From Hydractinia symbiolongicarpus (taxonomy: Eukaryota; Cnidaria; Hydrozoa; Anthoathecata; Hydractiniidae), in contig NC_079882.1 in NCBI RefSeq assembly GCF_029227915.1, positions 1,116,001-1,180,000 on the forward strand: a stretch of 64,000 nt of DNA, read 5' to 3'. Shown piece after piece: positions 47,705 through 59,768 of this stretch. The translations under genes were made by a program, and so were the position numbers. Within the stretch, counting starts at the first letter, position 1; every line of letters starts with the position of its first letter. The notes under the pieces were generated by a model that ran no database searches, was not told where the DNA came from, and worked only from the letters and a program-made list of their open reading frames with translations.

Positions 47705-50700
47705 TGTCAAAATTAAGAAGAATGTTATTTCTTGGAGTCCAATTTTCTCATTTATCACATTTATCAGGTCACAGTTCAAAGTTAGTTCAATTAAGTCCGA
47801 CAGTCAATCGTTTCACTGTTAAAAGCGATGCAACCTAGTAATATCAGATAAATATCGCTAAATACATGTTGGTACGAATATGTGACCCAACCGTTGAAAC
47901 TCAAGCGGACTGACACCGTTAGAAAGTCAATGAAATGTAGTTTTTGAAACTGTTGCTATTTCTTCAGCGCGCGATAACCGATAGGATTGGTCCCACAGTA
48001 AAAAATGACTTATTAACCTAAATTTTTAAATGAAGCGCTACCACAGCACCCAGTGGGGAATCATGTCAAATTAAGAAGAATGTTATTTCTTGGTGTCCAA
48101 TTATTTCATTTATCACTTTTATCAGGTCACAGTCTAAAGTTAGTTCAAATAAGTCCCACAGTCAAGCGTTTCATTGTTAAAAGCGATGCAACCTAGTATT
48201 ATCAGAAAAAAATCTCTAAATACATGTTGGTACCAATATGTGACGCAACCGTTGTAACTCAAACGGACTGACACCGTTAGAAAGTCAATGAAATGTAGTT
48301 TTTGAACTTGTCAATATTTCTTCAGCGCGCAATAAAGGCTAGGATTGGTCTCACAATAAAAAATGACTTATTAATCTAAATATTTAAATAAGCGCTACCA
48401 CAGCGCCTAGTGTAATCGCTGAGTTCCGGCAAACATGTCAAATTAAGAAGAATGTTATTTCTTGGAATCCAATTGTCTCACTTATCACATTTATAAGGTC
48501 ATAGTCCAAAATCAGTTCAATTAAGTTCCACAGTCAATCGTTTCACTTTTAAAAGCGATACAACTTAGTAATAACGGAAAAAAGTCACTGAATACATGTT
48601 GGTACCAATATGTGACGCAACTGTTGTAGTTGAAACGGACTGATACCGTTAGAATGTCAATAAAACGTAGTATTTAAAACTGTCCCTATTTCTTCGGTGC
48701 ACGCTAACGGCTAGGATTGGTCCCACAGTAAAAATTTACTTATTTATCTAAATTTTTAAATGAAGCGCTACCACAGCGCCCAGTGTAATCGCTGAGTTCC
48801 GGCAATCATGTCAAATTAAGAAGAATGTTATTTCTTGGAGTCCAATTTTCTCATTTATCACATTTATCAGGTCACAGTTCAAAGTTAGTTCAATTAAGTC
48901 CCACAGTCAATCGTTTCACTGTTAAAAGCGATGCAACCTAGTAATATCAGATAAATATCGCTAAATACATGTTGGTACGAATATGTGACCCAACCGTTGA
49001 AACTCAAACGGACTGACACCGTTAGAAAGTCAATGAAATGTAGTTTTTGAAACTGTTGCTATTTCTTCAGCGCGCGATAACCGATAGGATTGGTCCCACA
49101 GTAAAAAATGACTTATTAACCTAAATTTTTAAATAAAGCGCTACCACAGCACCCAGTGGGCAATCATGTCAAATTAAGAAGAATGTTATTTCTTGGTGTC
49201 CAATTATTTCATTTATCACATTTATCAGGTCACAGTCTAAAGTTAGTTCAAATAAGTCCCACAGTCAAACGTTTCATTGTTAAAAGCGATGCAACCGAGT
49301 AATATCAGAAAAAAATCTCTAAATACATGTTGGTACCAATATGTGACGCAACCGTTGTAACTCAAACGGACTGACACCGTTAGAAAGTCAATGAAATGTA
49401 GTTTTTGAACTTGTCAATATTTCTTCAGCGCGCAATAAAGGCTAGGATTGGTCTCACAGTAAATAATGACTTATTAATCTAAATTTTTAAATAAGCGCTA
49501 CCACAGCGCCTAGTGTAATCGCTGAGTTCCGGCAAACATGTCAAATTAAGAAGAATGTTATTTCTTGGAGTCCAATTGTCTCACTTATCACATTTATAAG
49601 GTCATAGTCCAAAATCAGTTCAATTAAGTTCCACAGTCAATCGTTTCACTTTTAAAAGCGATACAACTTAGTAATAACGGAAAAAAGTCACTGAATACAT
49701 GTTGGTACCAATATGTGACGCAACTGTTGTAGTTGAAACGGACTGATACCGTTAGAATGTCAATAAAACGTAGTATTTAAAACTGTCCCTATTTCTTCGG
49801 TGCACGCTAACGGCTAGGATTGGTCCCACAGTAAAAATTTACTTATTTATCTAAATTTTTAAATGAAGCGCTACCACAGCGCCCAGTGTAATCGCTGAGT
49901 TCCGGCAATCATGTCAAATTAAGAAGAATGTTATTTCTTGGAGTCCAATTTTCTCATTTATCACATTTATCAGGTCACAGTTCAAAGTTAGTTCAATTAA
50001 GTCCCACAGTCAATCGTTTCACTGTTAAAAGCGATGCAACCTAGTAATATCAGATAAATATCGCTAAATACATGTTGGTACGAATATGTGACCCAACCGT
50101 TGAAACTCAAACGGACTGACACCGTTAGAAAGTCAATGAAATGTAGTTTTTGAAACTGTTGCTATTTCTTCAGCGCGCGATAACCGATAGGATTGGTCCC
50201 ACAGTAAAAAATGACTTATTAACCTAAATTTTTAAATAAAGCGCTACCACAGCACCCAGTGGGCAATCATGTCAAATTAAGAAGAATGTTATTTCTTGGT
50301 GTCCAATTATTTCATTTATCACATTTATCAGGTCACAGTCTAAAGTTAGTTCAAATAAGTCCCACAGTCAAGCGTTTCATTGTTAAAAGCGATGCAACCG
50401 AGTAATATCAGAAAAAAATCTCTAAATACATGTTGGTACCAATATGTGACGCAACCGTTGTAACTCAAACGGACTGACACCGTTAGAAAGTCAATGAAAT
50501 GTAGTTTTTGAACTTGTCAATATTTCTTCAGCGCGCAATAAAGGCTAGGATTGGTCTCACAGTAAATAATGACTTATTAATCTAAATTTTTAAATAAGCG
50601 CTACCACAGCGCCTAGTGTAATCGCTGAGTTCCGGCAAACATGTCAAATTAAGAAGAATGTTATTTCTTGGAGTCCAATTGTCTCACTTATCACATTTAT

Positions 50701-51770
50701 AAGGTCATAGTCCAAAATCAGTTCAATTAAGTTCCACAGTCAATCGTTTCACTTTTAAAAGCGATACAACTTAGTAATAACGGAAAAAAGTCACTGAATA
50801 CATGTTGGTACCAATATGTGACGCAACTGTTGTAGTTGAAACGGACTGATACCGTTAGAATGTCAATGAAACGTAGTATTTAAAACTGTCCCTATTTCTT
50901 CGGTGCACGCTAACGGCTAGGATTGGTCCCACAGTAAAAATTTACTTATTTATCTAAATTTTTAAATGAAGCGCTACCACAGCGCCCAGTGTAATCGCTG
51001 AGTTCCGGCAATCATGTCAAATTAAGAAGAATGTTATTTCTTGGAGTCCAATTTTCTCATTTATCACATTTATCAGGTCACAGTTCAAAGTTAGTTCAAT
51101 TAAGTCCCACAGTCAATCGTTTCACTGTTAAAAGCGATGCAACCTAGTAATATCAGATAAATATCGCTAAATACATGTTGGTACGAATATGTGACCCAAC
51201 CGTTGAAACTCAAACGGACTGACACCGTTAGAAAGTCAATGAAATGTAGTTTTTGAAACTGTTGCTATTTCTTCAGCGCGCGATAACCGATAGGATTGGT
51301 CCCACAGTAAAAAATGACTTATTAACCTAAATTTTTAAATAAAGCGCTACCACAGCACCCAGTGGGCAATCATGTCAAATTAAGAAGAATGTTATTTCTT
51401 GGTGTCCAATTATTTCATTTATCACATTTATCAGGTCACAGTCTAAAGTTAGTTCAAATAAGTCCCACAGTCAAGCGTTTCATTGTTAAAAGCGATGCAA
51501 CCTAGTAATATCAGAAAAAAATCTCTAAATACATGTTGGTACCAATATGTGACGCAACCGTTGTAACTCAAACGGACTGACACCGTTAGAAAGTCAATGA
51601 AATGTAGTTTTTGAACTTGTCAATATTTCTTCAGCGCGCAATAAAGGCTAGGATTGGTCTCACAGTAAATAATGACTTATTAATCTAAATTTTTAAATAA
51701 GCGCTACCACAGCGCCTAGTGTAATCGCTGAGTTCCGGCAAACATGTCAAATTAAGAAGAATGTTATTTC
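47705..51770. repeat. Higher-order repeat: 1103-bp trimer, ~3.7 copies
   Basis: Unit starts are 47990, 48349, 48720, 49093, 49451, 49823, 50196, 50554, 50926, 51299 and 51657. Spacings cycle 372, 373, 358. The three members are a 358-bp unit (AACCTAAATTTTTAAATAAAGCGC, CCCAGTGGGCAATC), a 372-bp unit (AAATAAGCGCTACC, CGCCTAGTG, GCAAACATGTC, GTCATAGTCC, GTTGTAGTTGAAACGG, TTCGGTGCACGCTAACGG), and a 373-bp unit (AAAATTTACTTATTTATC, GATAAATATCGC, CCGTTGAAACTC). The copies differ only at scattered bases, such as GTCAATAAAACG versus GTCAATGAAACG. Confidence 0.91.
49093..49450. repeat. Representative 358-bp unit with 15-bp deletion
   Basis: GTGTAATCGCTGAGTTCCGGC is reduced to GTGGGC: the 15 bases TAATCGCTGAGTTCC are missing. 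Units with the same loss start at 45075, 46512, 47990, 49093, 50196, 51299, 53110, 56477, 58707, 59065, 62939 and 63297. None was found left of 45 kb, so the deletion is a marker of the right-hand domain. Confidence 0.9.
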
Positions 51771-51988
51771 TTGGAGTCCAATTGTTCAATTTTGTCCCAC
51801 AGTCAATCTTTTCATTGTTAAAAGCGATGCAACCTAGTAATCTCAGAAGAATATCGCTAAATACATGTTGGTGCCAATATGTGACCCAACCGTTGTAACT
51901 CAAACGGATTGATACTGTTAAAAAGTCAATGAAATGTACTTTTTGAAACTGTCTCTATTTCTTCAGTGCGGGATAACGGCTAGGATTA
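51657..51988. repeat. 332-bp unit, second copy of the 40-bp deletion
   Basis: Same join (CCAATTGTTCAATTTTGTCC) as in the 45433 unit. It ends the 1103-bp trimer block and begins the second copy of the 6224-bp-offset segment. Confidence 0.9.
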
Positions 51989-54900
51989 GTCCCACAGTAA
52001 AAAATGACTTATTTATCTAAATCTTAAAATGAAGCGCTACCACAGCGGCCAGTGTAGTCGCTGAGTTCCGGCAATCATGTCAAAATTAAGAAGAATGTTT
52101 TTTCTTGGAATCCAATTGTCTCATTTATCACATTTATCAGGTCACAGTCCAAAGTTAGTTCAATTAAGTCCCACAGTCAATCGTTTCAGTGTTAAAAGCG
52201 ATGCAACCTAGTAATCTCAGAAGAATATCGCTAAATACATGTTGGTGCCAATATGTGACCCAACCGTTGTAACTCAAACGGATTGATACTGTTAGAAAGT
52301 CAATGAAATGTACTTTTTGAAACTGTCTCTATTTCTTCAGCGCGCGATAACGGATAGGATTGGTCCCACCGTAAAGAATGACTTATTTATCTAAATTTTT
52401 AAATGAAGCGGTACCACAGCGACCAGTGTAATCGCTGAGTTACGGCAATCACGTCAAATTAAGAAGAATGTTTTTTCTTGGAGTCCAATTGTCTCATTTA
52501 TCACATTTATCAGGTAACAGACTAAAGTTAGTTCAATTTTTTCCCACAGTCTATCGTTTCATTGTTAAAAGCGATGCAGCCTAGTAATCTCAGAAAAATA
52601 TCGCTAAATCCATGTTGGTACCAATATGTGACGCAACCGTTGTAACTTAAACGGACTGACACCGTTAGAAAGTCAATGATATGTAGTTTTTGAAACTGTC
52701 ACTATTTCTTCAGCGCGCAATAACGGCTAGGATTGGTCTCACAGTAAAAAATGACTTATTTATCTAAATTTTAAAATGAAGCGCTACCACAGCGGCCAGT
52801 GTAGTTGCTGAGTTCCGGCAATCATGTCAAAATTAAGAAGAATGTTATTTCTTGGAGTCCAATTTTCTCATTTATCACATTTATCAGGTCACAGTTCAAA
52901 GTTAGTTCAATTAAGTCCCACAGTCAATCGTTTCACTGTTAAAAGCGATGCAACCTAGTAATACCAGATAAATATCGCTAAATACATGTTGGTACGAACA
53001 TGTGACCCAACCGTTGAAACTCAAACGGACTGACACCGTTAGAAAGTCAATGAAATGTAGTTTTTGAAACTGTTGCTATTTCTTCAGCGCGCAATAACCG
53101 ATAGGATTGGTCCCACAGTAAAAAATGACTTATTAACCTAAATTTTTAAATGAAGCGCTACCACAGCACCCAGTGGGCAATCATGTCAAATTAAGAAGAA
53201 TGTTATTTCTTGGTGTCCAATTATTTCATTTATCACTATTATCAGGTCACAGCCTAAAGTTAGTTCAAATAAGTCCCACAGTCAATCCATTCACTGTTAA
53301 AAGCGAGACAACCTAGTAATACCTGAAAGATATCACGAAATACATGTTGGTAAGAATATGTAACTCAACCGTTGTAACTCAAACGGATTGATACTCTTAG
53401 AAAGTCAAGGAAATGTACTTTTTGAAACTGTCTCTATTTCTTCAGCGCGGGATAACGGCTATGATTGGTCCCACAGTAAAAAATGACTTATTTATCTAAA
53501 TTCTAAAATGAAGCGCTACCACAGCGGCCAGTGTAGTCGCTAAGTTCCGGCAATCATGTCAAAATTAAGAAGAATGTTATTTCTTGGAGTCCAATTGTCT
53601 CACTTATCACATTTATAAGGTCATAGTCCAAAATCAGTTCAATTAAGTTCCACAGTCAATCGTTTCACTTTTAAAAGCGATACAACTTAGTAATATCGGA
53701 AAAAAGTCACTGAATACATGTTGGTACCAATATGTGACGCAACTGTTGTAGTGGAAACGGACTGATACCGTTAGAACGTCAATGAAACGTAGTATTTAAA
53801 ACTGTCCCTATTTCTTCGGTGCACGCTAACGGCTTGGATTGGTCCCACAGTAAAAAAATACTTATTTATCTAAATTTTTAAATGAAGCGCTACCACAGCG
53901 CCCAGTGTAATCGCTGAGTTCCGGCAATCATGTCAAATTAAGAAGAATGTTATTTCTTGGAGTCCAATTGTCTCACTTATAACATTTACAAGGTTACAGT
54001 CCAAAATCAGTTCAATTAAATCCCACAGTCAGTCGTTTCACTGTTAAAAGCGATACAACCTAGTAATACCTGAAAGATATCACGAAATACATGTTGGTAA
54101 GAATATGTGACTCAACCGTTGTAACTCAAACGAATTGATACTGTTAGAAAGTCAATGAAATGTACTTTTTGAAACTGTCTCTATTTCTTCAGTGCGGGAT
54201 AACGGCTAGGATTGGTCCCACAGTAAAAAATGACTTATTTATCTAAATCTTAAAATGAAGCGCTACCACAGCGGCCAGTGTAGTCGCTGAGTTCCGGCAA
54301 TCATGTCAAAATTAAGAAGAATGTTTTTTCTTGGAATCCAATTGTCTCATTTATCACATATATCAGGTCACTGTCCAAAGTTAGTTCAATTAAGTCCCAC
54401 AGTCAACCGTTTCAGTGTTAAAAGCGATGCAACCTAGTAATCTCAGAAGAATATCGCTAAATACATGTTGGTGCCAATATGTGACCCAACCGTTGTAACT
54501 CAAAAGGATTGATACTGTTAGAAAGTCAATGAAATGTACTTTTTGAAACTGTCTCTATTTCTTCAGCGCGCGATAACGGATAGGATTGGTCCCACCGTAA
54601 AGAATGACTTATTTATCTAAATTTTTAAATGAAGCGGTACCACAGGGACCAGTGTAATCGCTGAGTTACGGCAATCACGTCAAATTAAGAAGAATGTTTT
54701 TTCTTGGAGTCCAATTGTCTCATTTATCACATTTATCAGGTAACAGTCCAAAGTTAGTTCAATTTTGTCCCACAGTCTATCGTTTCATTGTTAAAAGCGA
54801 TGCAGCCTAGTAATCTCAGAAAAATATCGCTAAATCCATGTTGGTACCAATATGTGACGCAACCGTTGTAACTCAAACGGACTGACACCGTTAGAAAGTC

Positions 54901-55345
54901 AATAAAATGTAGTTTTTGAAACTGTCACTATTTCTTCAGCGCGCAATAACGGCTAGGATTGGTCTCACAGTAAAAAATGACTTATTTATCTAAATTTTAA
55001 AATGAAGCGCTACCACAGCGGCCAGTGTAGTCGCTGAGTTCCGGCAATCATGTCAAAATTAAGAAGAATGTTATTTCTTGGAGTCCAATTTTCTCATTTA
55101 TCACATTTATCAGGTCACAGTTCAAAGTTAGTTCAATTAAGTCCCACAGTCAATCGTTTCACTGTTAAAAGCGATGCAACCTAGTAATATCAGATAAATA
55201 TTGCTAAATACATGTTGGTACGAACATGTGACCCAACCGTTGAAACTCAAACGGACTTACACCGTTAGAAAGTCAATGAAATGTAGTTTTTGAAACTGTT
55301 GCTATTTCTTCAGCGCGCGATAACCGATAGGATTGGTCCCACAGT
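51771..55345. repeat. Right-domain units, 51.8-55.3 kb, with 2226-bp-offset copies
   Basis: Unit starts are 51989, 52363, 52736, 53110, 53468, 53842, 54215, 54589, 54962 and 55336. The run 51989-53110 recurs at +2226 as 54215-55336. The unit at 53110 carries the 15-bp deletion. A diverged tail with GACAACCTAGTAATACCTG and ATATCACGAAATACATG occurs near 46710 and 53310; a related version at 54053 begins GATACAACC. Confidence 0.85.
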
Positions 55346-55762
55346 AAAAAATGACTTATTAACCTAAATTTTTAAATGAAGCGCTACCACAGCACCCAGT
55401 AAAGAATGACTTATTTATCTAAATTTTTAAATGAAGCGCTACTACAGCACACAGTGTAATTGCTGAATTCCGCAATCACGTCAAATTAAGAAGAATGTTT
55501 TTTCTTGGAGTGCAATTGTCTCATTTATCACATTTATCAGGTCACAGTCCAAAGTTAGTTCAATTAAGTCCCACAGTCAATCGTTCCATTGTTGAAAGCG
55601 ATGCAACCTAGTAATATCAGATAAATGTCGCTAAATACATGTTGGTACGAATATGTGATCCAACCGTTGAAATTCAAATGGACTGACACCGTTAGAAAGT
55701 CAGTGAAATGTGGTATTAGAAACTGTCTCTATTTCTTCAGCACGCGCTAACAGCTAGGATTG
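55336..55762. repeat. 427-bp unit with a ~55-bp internal duplication
   Basis: After CAGCACCCAGT at 55400 the sequence restarts with AAAGAATGACTTATTTATC, repeating the first ~55 bp of the unit (55346-55400 and 55401-55455, diverged). CCCAGT and the anchor end CACAGT share CAGT, so a slipped exchange there is a plausible cause. Confidence 0.87.
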
Positions 55763-56105
55763 GTCCCACAGTAAAAAATGACTTTTTTATCTTAATTGTA
55801 ATCGCTGATTTCCGGCAATCACGTCAAATTAAGAAGAATGTTTTTTCTTGGAGTCCAATTTTCTCATTTATCACATTTATCAGGTCACAGTCCAAAGTTA
55901 GTTCAATTAAGTCCCACAGTCAATTGTTTCACTGTTAAAAGCGATACAACGTAGTAATATCAGATAAATATTTCTAAATACATGTTGGTACGAATATGTG
56001 ACCGAACCGTTGAAACTCAAACGGACTGACACCGTTAGAAAGTCAATGAAATTAAATTTTTGAAACTGTCACTATTTCTTCAGCGCGCAATAACGGCTAG
56101 GATTG
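55763..56105. repeat. 343-bp unit with ~30-bp deletion, first of two
   Basis: GACTTTTTTATCTTAATTG is joined to TAATCGCTG near 55797, losing the TTTAAATGAAGCGCTACC hairpin region. The same scar is in the unit at 60167, 4404 bp downstream, and about 55400-55915 matches 59804-60320. Confidence 0.88.
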
Positions 56106-58002
56106 GTCCCACAGTAAAAAATGACTTATTAATCTGAACTTTTAAATAACCGCTACCACAGCGTCCAGTGTAATCGCTGAGTTCCGGCAAACATGTCAAA
56201 TTAAGAAGAATGTTATTTCTTGGAGTCCAATTTTCTTATTTATCACATTTATCAGGTCACAGTCCAAATTTAGTTCAATTAAGTCCAACAGTCAATCGTT
56301 TCACTGTTAAAAGCGATGCAACCTAGTAATATCAGATAAATATCGCTAAATACATGTTGGTACGAATATTGACCCAACCGTTGAAACTCAAACGGACTGA
56401 CACCGTTAGAAAGTCAATGAAATGTAGTTTTTGAAACTGTTGCTACTTTTACAGCGCGCAATAACGGCTAGGATTGGTGCGACAGTAAAAAATGACTTAT
56501 TAATCTAAATTTTAAAATGAAGCGCTACCACAGCACCCAGTGGGCAATCATGTCAAATTAAGAAGAATGTTATTTCTTGGAGTACAACTTTCTCATTTAT
56601 CACATTTATCAGGTCACAGTCCAAACTTAGTTCAATTGAGTCCCACAGTCAATCGTTTCATTGTTAAAAGCGATGCAACCTAGTAATCTCAGAAAAATAT
56701 CGCTAAGTACATGTTGGTACGAATATGTGACACAGCCGTTGTAACTCAAACTGACTGACACCGTTAGAAAGTCAATGAAATGTAGTTTTCGAAACTCTCG
56801 CTATTTCTTCAGCGCGCGATAACCGCTAGGATTGGTTCCACAGTAAAGAATGACTTATTTATCTAAATTTTTAAATGAAGCGCTACTACAGCACCCAGTG
56901 TAATCGCTGAGTTCCGGCAATCGCGTCAAATTAAGAAGAATGTTTTTTCTTGGAGTCCAATTGTCTCATTTATCACATTTATCAGGTCACAGTCCAAAGT
57001 TCGTTCAATTAAGTCCCACAGTCAATCGTTTCATTGTTGAAAGTGATGCAACCTAGTAATCGCAGAAAAATATCGCCAAATAAATGTTGGCACCAATATG
57101 TGACCCAACCGTTGTAACTGAAACTGACTGACACCGTTAGAAAGTCAATGAAATGTACTTTTTGAAACTGTCGCTATTTCTTCAGCGCGCGATAACGGCT
57201 AGGATTGGTTCCACAGTAAAGAATGACTTATTTACCTAAATTTTTAAATGAAGCGCTACTACAGTACCCAGTGTAATCGCTGAGTTCCGGCAATCGCGTC
57301 AAATTAAGAAGAATGTTTTTTCTTGGAGTCCAATTGTCTCATTTATCACATTTATCAGGTCACAGTCCAAAGTTAGTTCAATTAAGTCCCACAGTCAATC
57401 GTTTTATTGTTAAAAGCGATGCAACCTAGTAATCTCAGAAAAAAATCGCTAAATACATGTTGGCACCAATATGTGACCCAACCGTTGTAACTCAAACTGA
57501 CTGACACCGCTAGAAATTCAATGAAATGTAGTTTTTGAAACTGTCGCTATTTCTTCAGCGCGCGATAACGGCTAGGATTGGTTCCACAGTAAAATACTTG
57601 TTAAAAGCTATGCAACCTAGTAATCTCAGAAAAATATCGCTAAATACATGTTGGCACCAATGTGTGACCCAACCGTTGTAACTCAAACGATTTGACACCG
57701 TTAAAAAGTCAATGAAAAGTAGTTTTTGAGACTTTTACTTTTTTTTAGCGCACAATTACGGCTAGGATTGGTTCCACAGTAAAAAATAACTTATTTATCT
57801 AAATTTTTAAATGAAGCGCTACTACAGCACACAGTGTAATCGCTGAGTTCCGGCAATCACGTCAAATTAAGAAGAATGTTTTTTCTTGGAATCCATTGTC
57901 TCATTTATCACATTTATCAGGTCACAGTCAAAAGTTAGTTCAATTAAGTCTCACAGTCAATCGTTTCATTGTTAAAAGCTATGCAACCTAGTAATCTCAG
58001 AA
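56106..58002. repeat. Irregular right-hand units, 56.1-58.0 kb
   Basis: Unit starts are 56106, 56477 (358 bp), 56835, 57208, 57581 (190 bp) and 57771. The typical class here has the anchor GTTCCACAGTAAAGAATGAC, AAGCGCTACTACAGCACCC, TAATCTCAGAAAAATATCG and TTGGCACCAATATG. About 57210-57800 matches 58145-58735 at offset 935. Divergence between neighbours is higher than on the left. Confidence 0.82.
57581..57770. repeat. 190-bp half-length unit, first of three
   Basis: The anchor GTTCCACAGTAAAA is followed within a few bases by TTGTTAAAAGC, which normally lies just after the second decamer of the unit (site A). About 182 bp is missing, close to the 177-bp spacing between the two decamers. What remains is essentially half A plus the unit end. 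Confidence 0.9.
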
Positions 58003-59768
58003 AAATATCGCTAAATACATGTTGGCACCAATATGTGACCCAACCGTTGTAACTCAAACTGACTGACACCGTTAGAAAGTCAATGAAATGTAGTTTTTGA
58101 AACTGTCGCTATTTCTTCAGCGCGCGATCACGGCTAGGATTGGTTCCACAGTAAAGAATGACTTATTTACCTAAACTTTTAAATGAAGCGCTACTACAGT
58201 ACCCAGTGTAATCGCTGAGTTCCGGCAATCGCGTCAAATTAAGAAGAATGTCTTTTCTTGGAGTCCAATTGTCTCATTTATCACATTTATCAGGTCACAG
58301 TCCAAAGTTAGTTCAATTAAGTCCCACAGTCAATCGTTTTATTGTTAAAAGCGATGCAACCTAGTAATCTCAGAAAAAAATCGCTAAATACATGTTGGCA
58401 CCAATATTTGACCCGACCGTTGTAACTCATACTGACTGACACCGTTAGAAATTCAATGAAATGTAGTTTTTGAAACTGCCGCTATTTCTTCAGCGCGCGA
58501 TAACGGCTAGGATTGGTTCCACAGTAAAAAGCTTGTTAAAAGCTATGCAACCTAGTAATCTCAGAAAAATATCGCTAAATACATGTTGGCACCAATATGT
58601 GACCCAACCGTTGTAACTCAAACGGTTTGACACCGTTAGAAAGTCAATAAAATGTAGTTTTTGAAACTGTCTCTATTTTTTCAGCGCGCAATTACGGCTA
58701 GGATTGGTTCCACATTAAAGAATGACTTATTTATCTAAATTTTTAAATGAAGCGCTACCACAGCGCCCAGTGGGCAATCATGACAAGTTAAGAAGAATGT
58801 TATTTCTTCGAGCCTAATTTTCTCATTTATCACATTTATCAGGTCACAGTCCAAAGTTAGTTCAATTAAGTCCCAAAGTCAATCGTTTCATTGTTAAAAG
58901 CCATGCAACCTAGTAATCTCAGAAACATATCGCTAAATACATGTTGGCACCAATATGTGACCCAACCGTTGTAACTCAAACGGACTGACACCGTTAGAAA
59001 GTCAATGAAATGTAGTTTTTGAAACTGTAGCTAATTCTTCAGCGTGCGACAACGGATAGGATTGGTTCCACAGTAAAATTGAGTTATTTATCTAAATTTT
59101 TAAATGAAGCGCTACCACATCGCCCACTGGGCAATCATGATAAATTAAGAAGAATGTTTTTTCTTGGAATCCATTGTCTCATTTATCACATTTATCAGGT
59201 CACAGTCAAAAGTTAGTTCAATTAAGTCGCACAGTCAATCGTTTCATTGTTAAAAGCGATGCAACCTAGTAATCTCAGAAAAATATCGCTAAATACATGT
59301 TGGTACGAATATTTGACCCAACCGTTGAAACTTAAACGGACTGACGCTGTTAGAAATTCAATGAAATGTAGTTTTTGAAACTGTCACTATTTCTTCAGCG
59401 CGCGATAACGGCTAGGATTGGTTCTACATTAAAGAATGACTTATTTATCTAAATTTATAAAATGAAACGCTACTACAGCACCCAGTGTAATCGCTGAGTT
59501 CTGGCAATCACGTCAAATTAGGAAGAATGTTGTTTCTTGGAGTCCAGTTGTCTCATTTATCACATTTATCAGGTCACAGTCCAAAGTTCGTTCAATTAAG
59601 TCCCACAGTCAATCGTTTCATTGTTGAAAGCGATGCAACCTAGTAATCGCAGAAAAATATCGCTAAATAAATGTTGGCGCCAATATGTGACCCAACCGTT
59701 GTAACTAAAACGGACTGACACCGTTAGAAAGTCAATTAAATGTAGATTTTGAAACTGTCACTATTTCT
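58003..59768. repeat. Segment duplicated at offset 4232, copy 1
   Basis: Unit starts are 58143, 58516, 58707 and 59065, with 59421 near the end. All recur at +4232. Distinctive features include GCGATCACGGC, ATGTCTTTTCTTGG, CCAATATTTGACCCGACC and TTCTTCGAGCCTAATTT. I saw no differences between the copies by eye. Confidence 0.92.
58516..58706. repeat. 191-bp half-length unit, second of three
   Basis: Same arrangement as at 57581, with AAAAAGCTTGTTAAAAGC at the join (58526-58543). It is 935 bp from the first and 4232 bp from the third occurrence. Confidence 0.9.
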
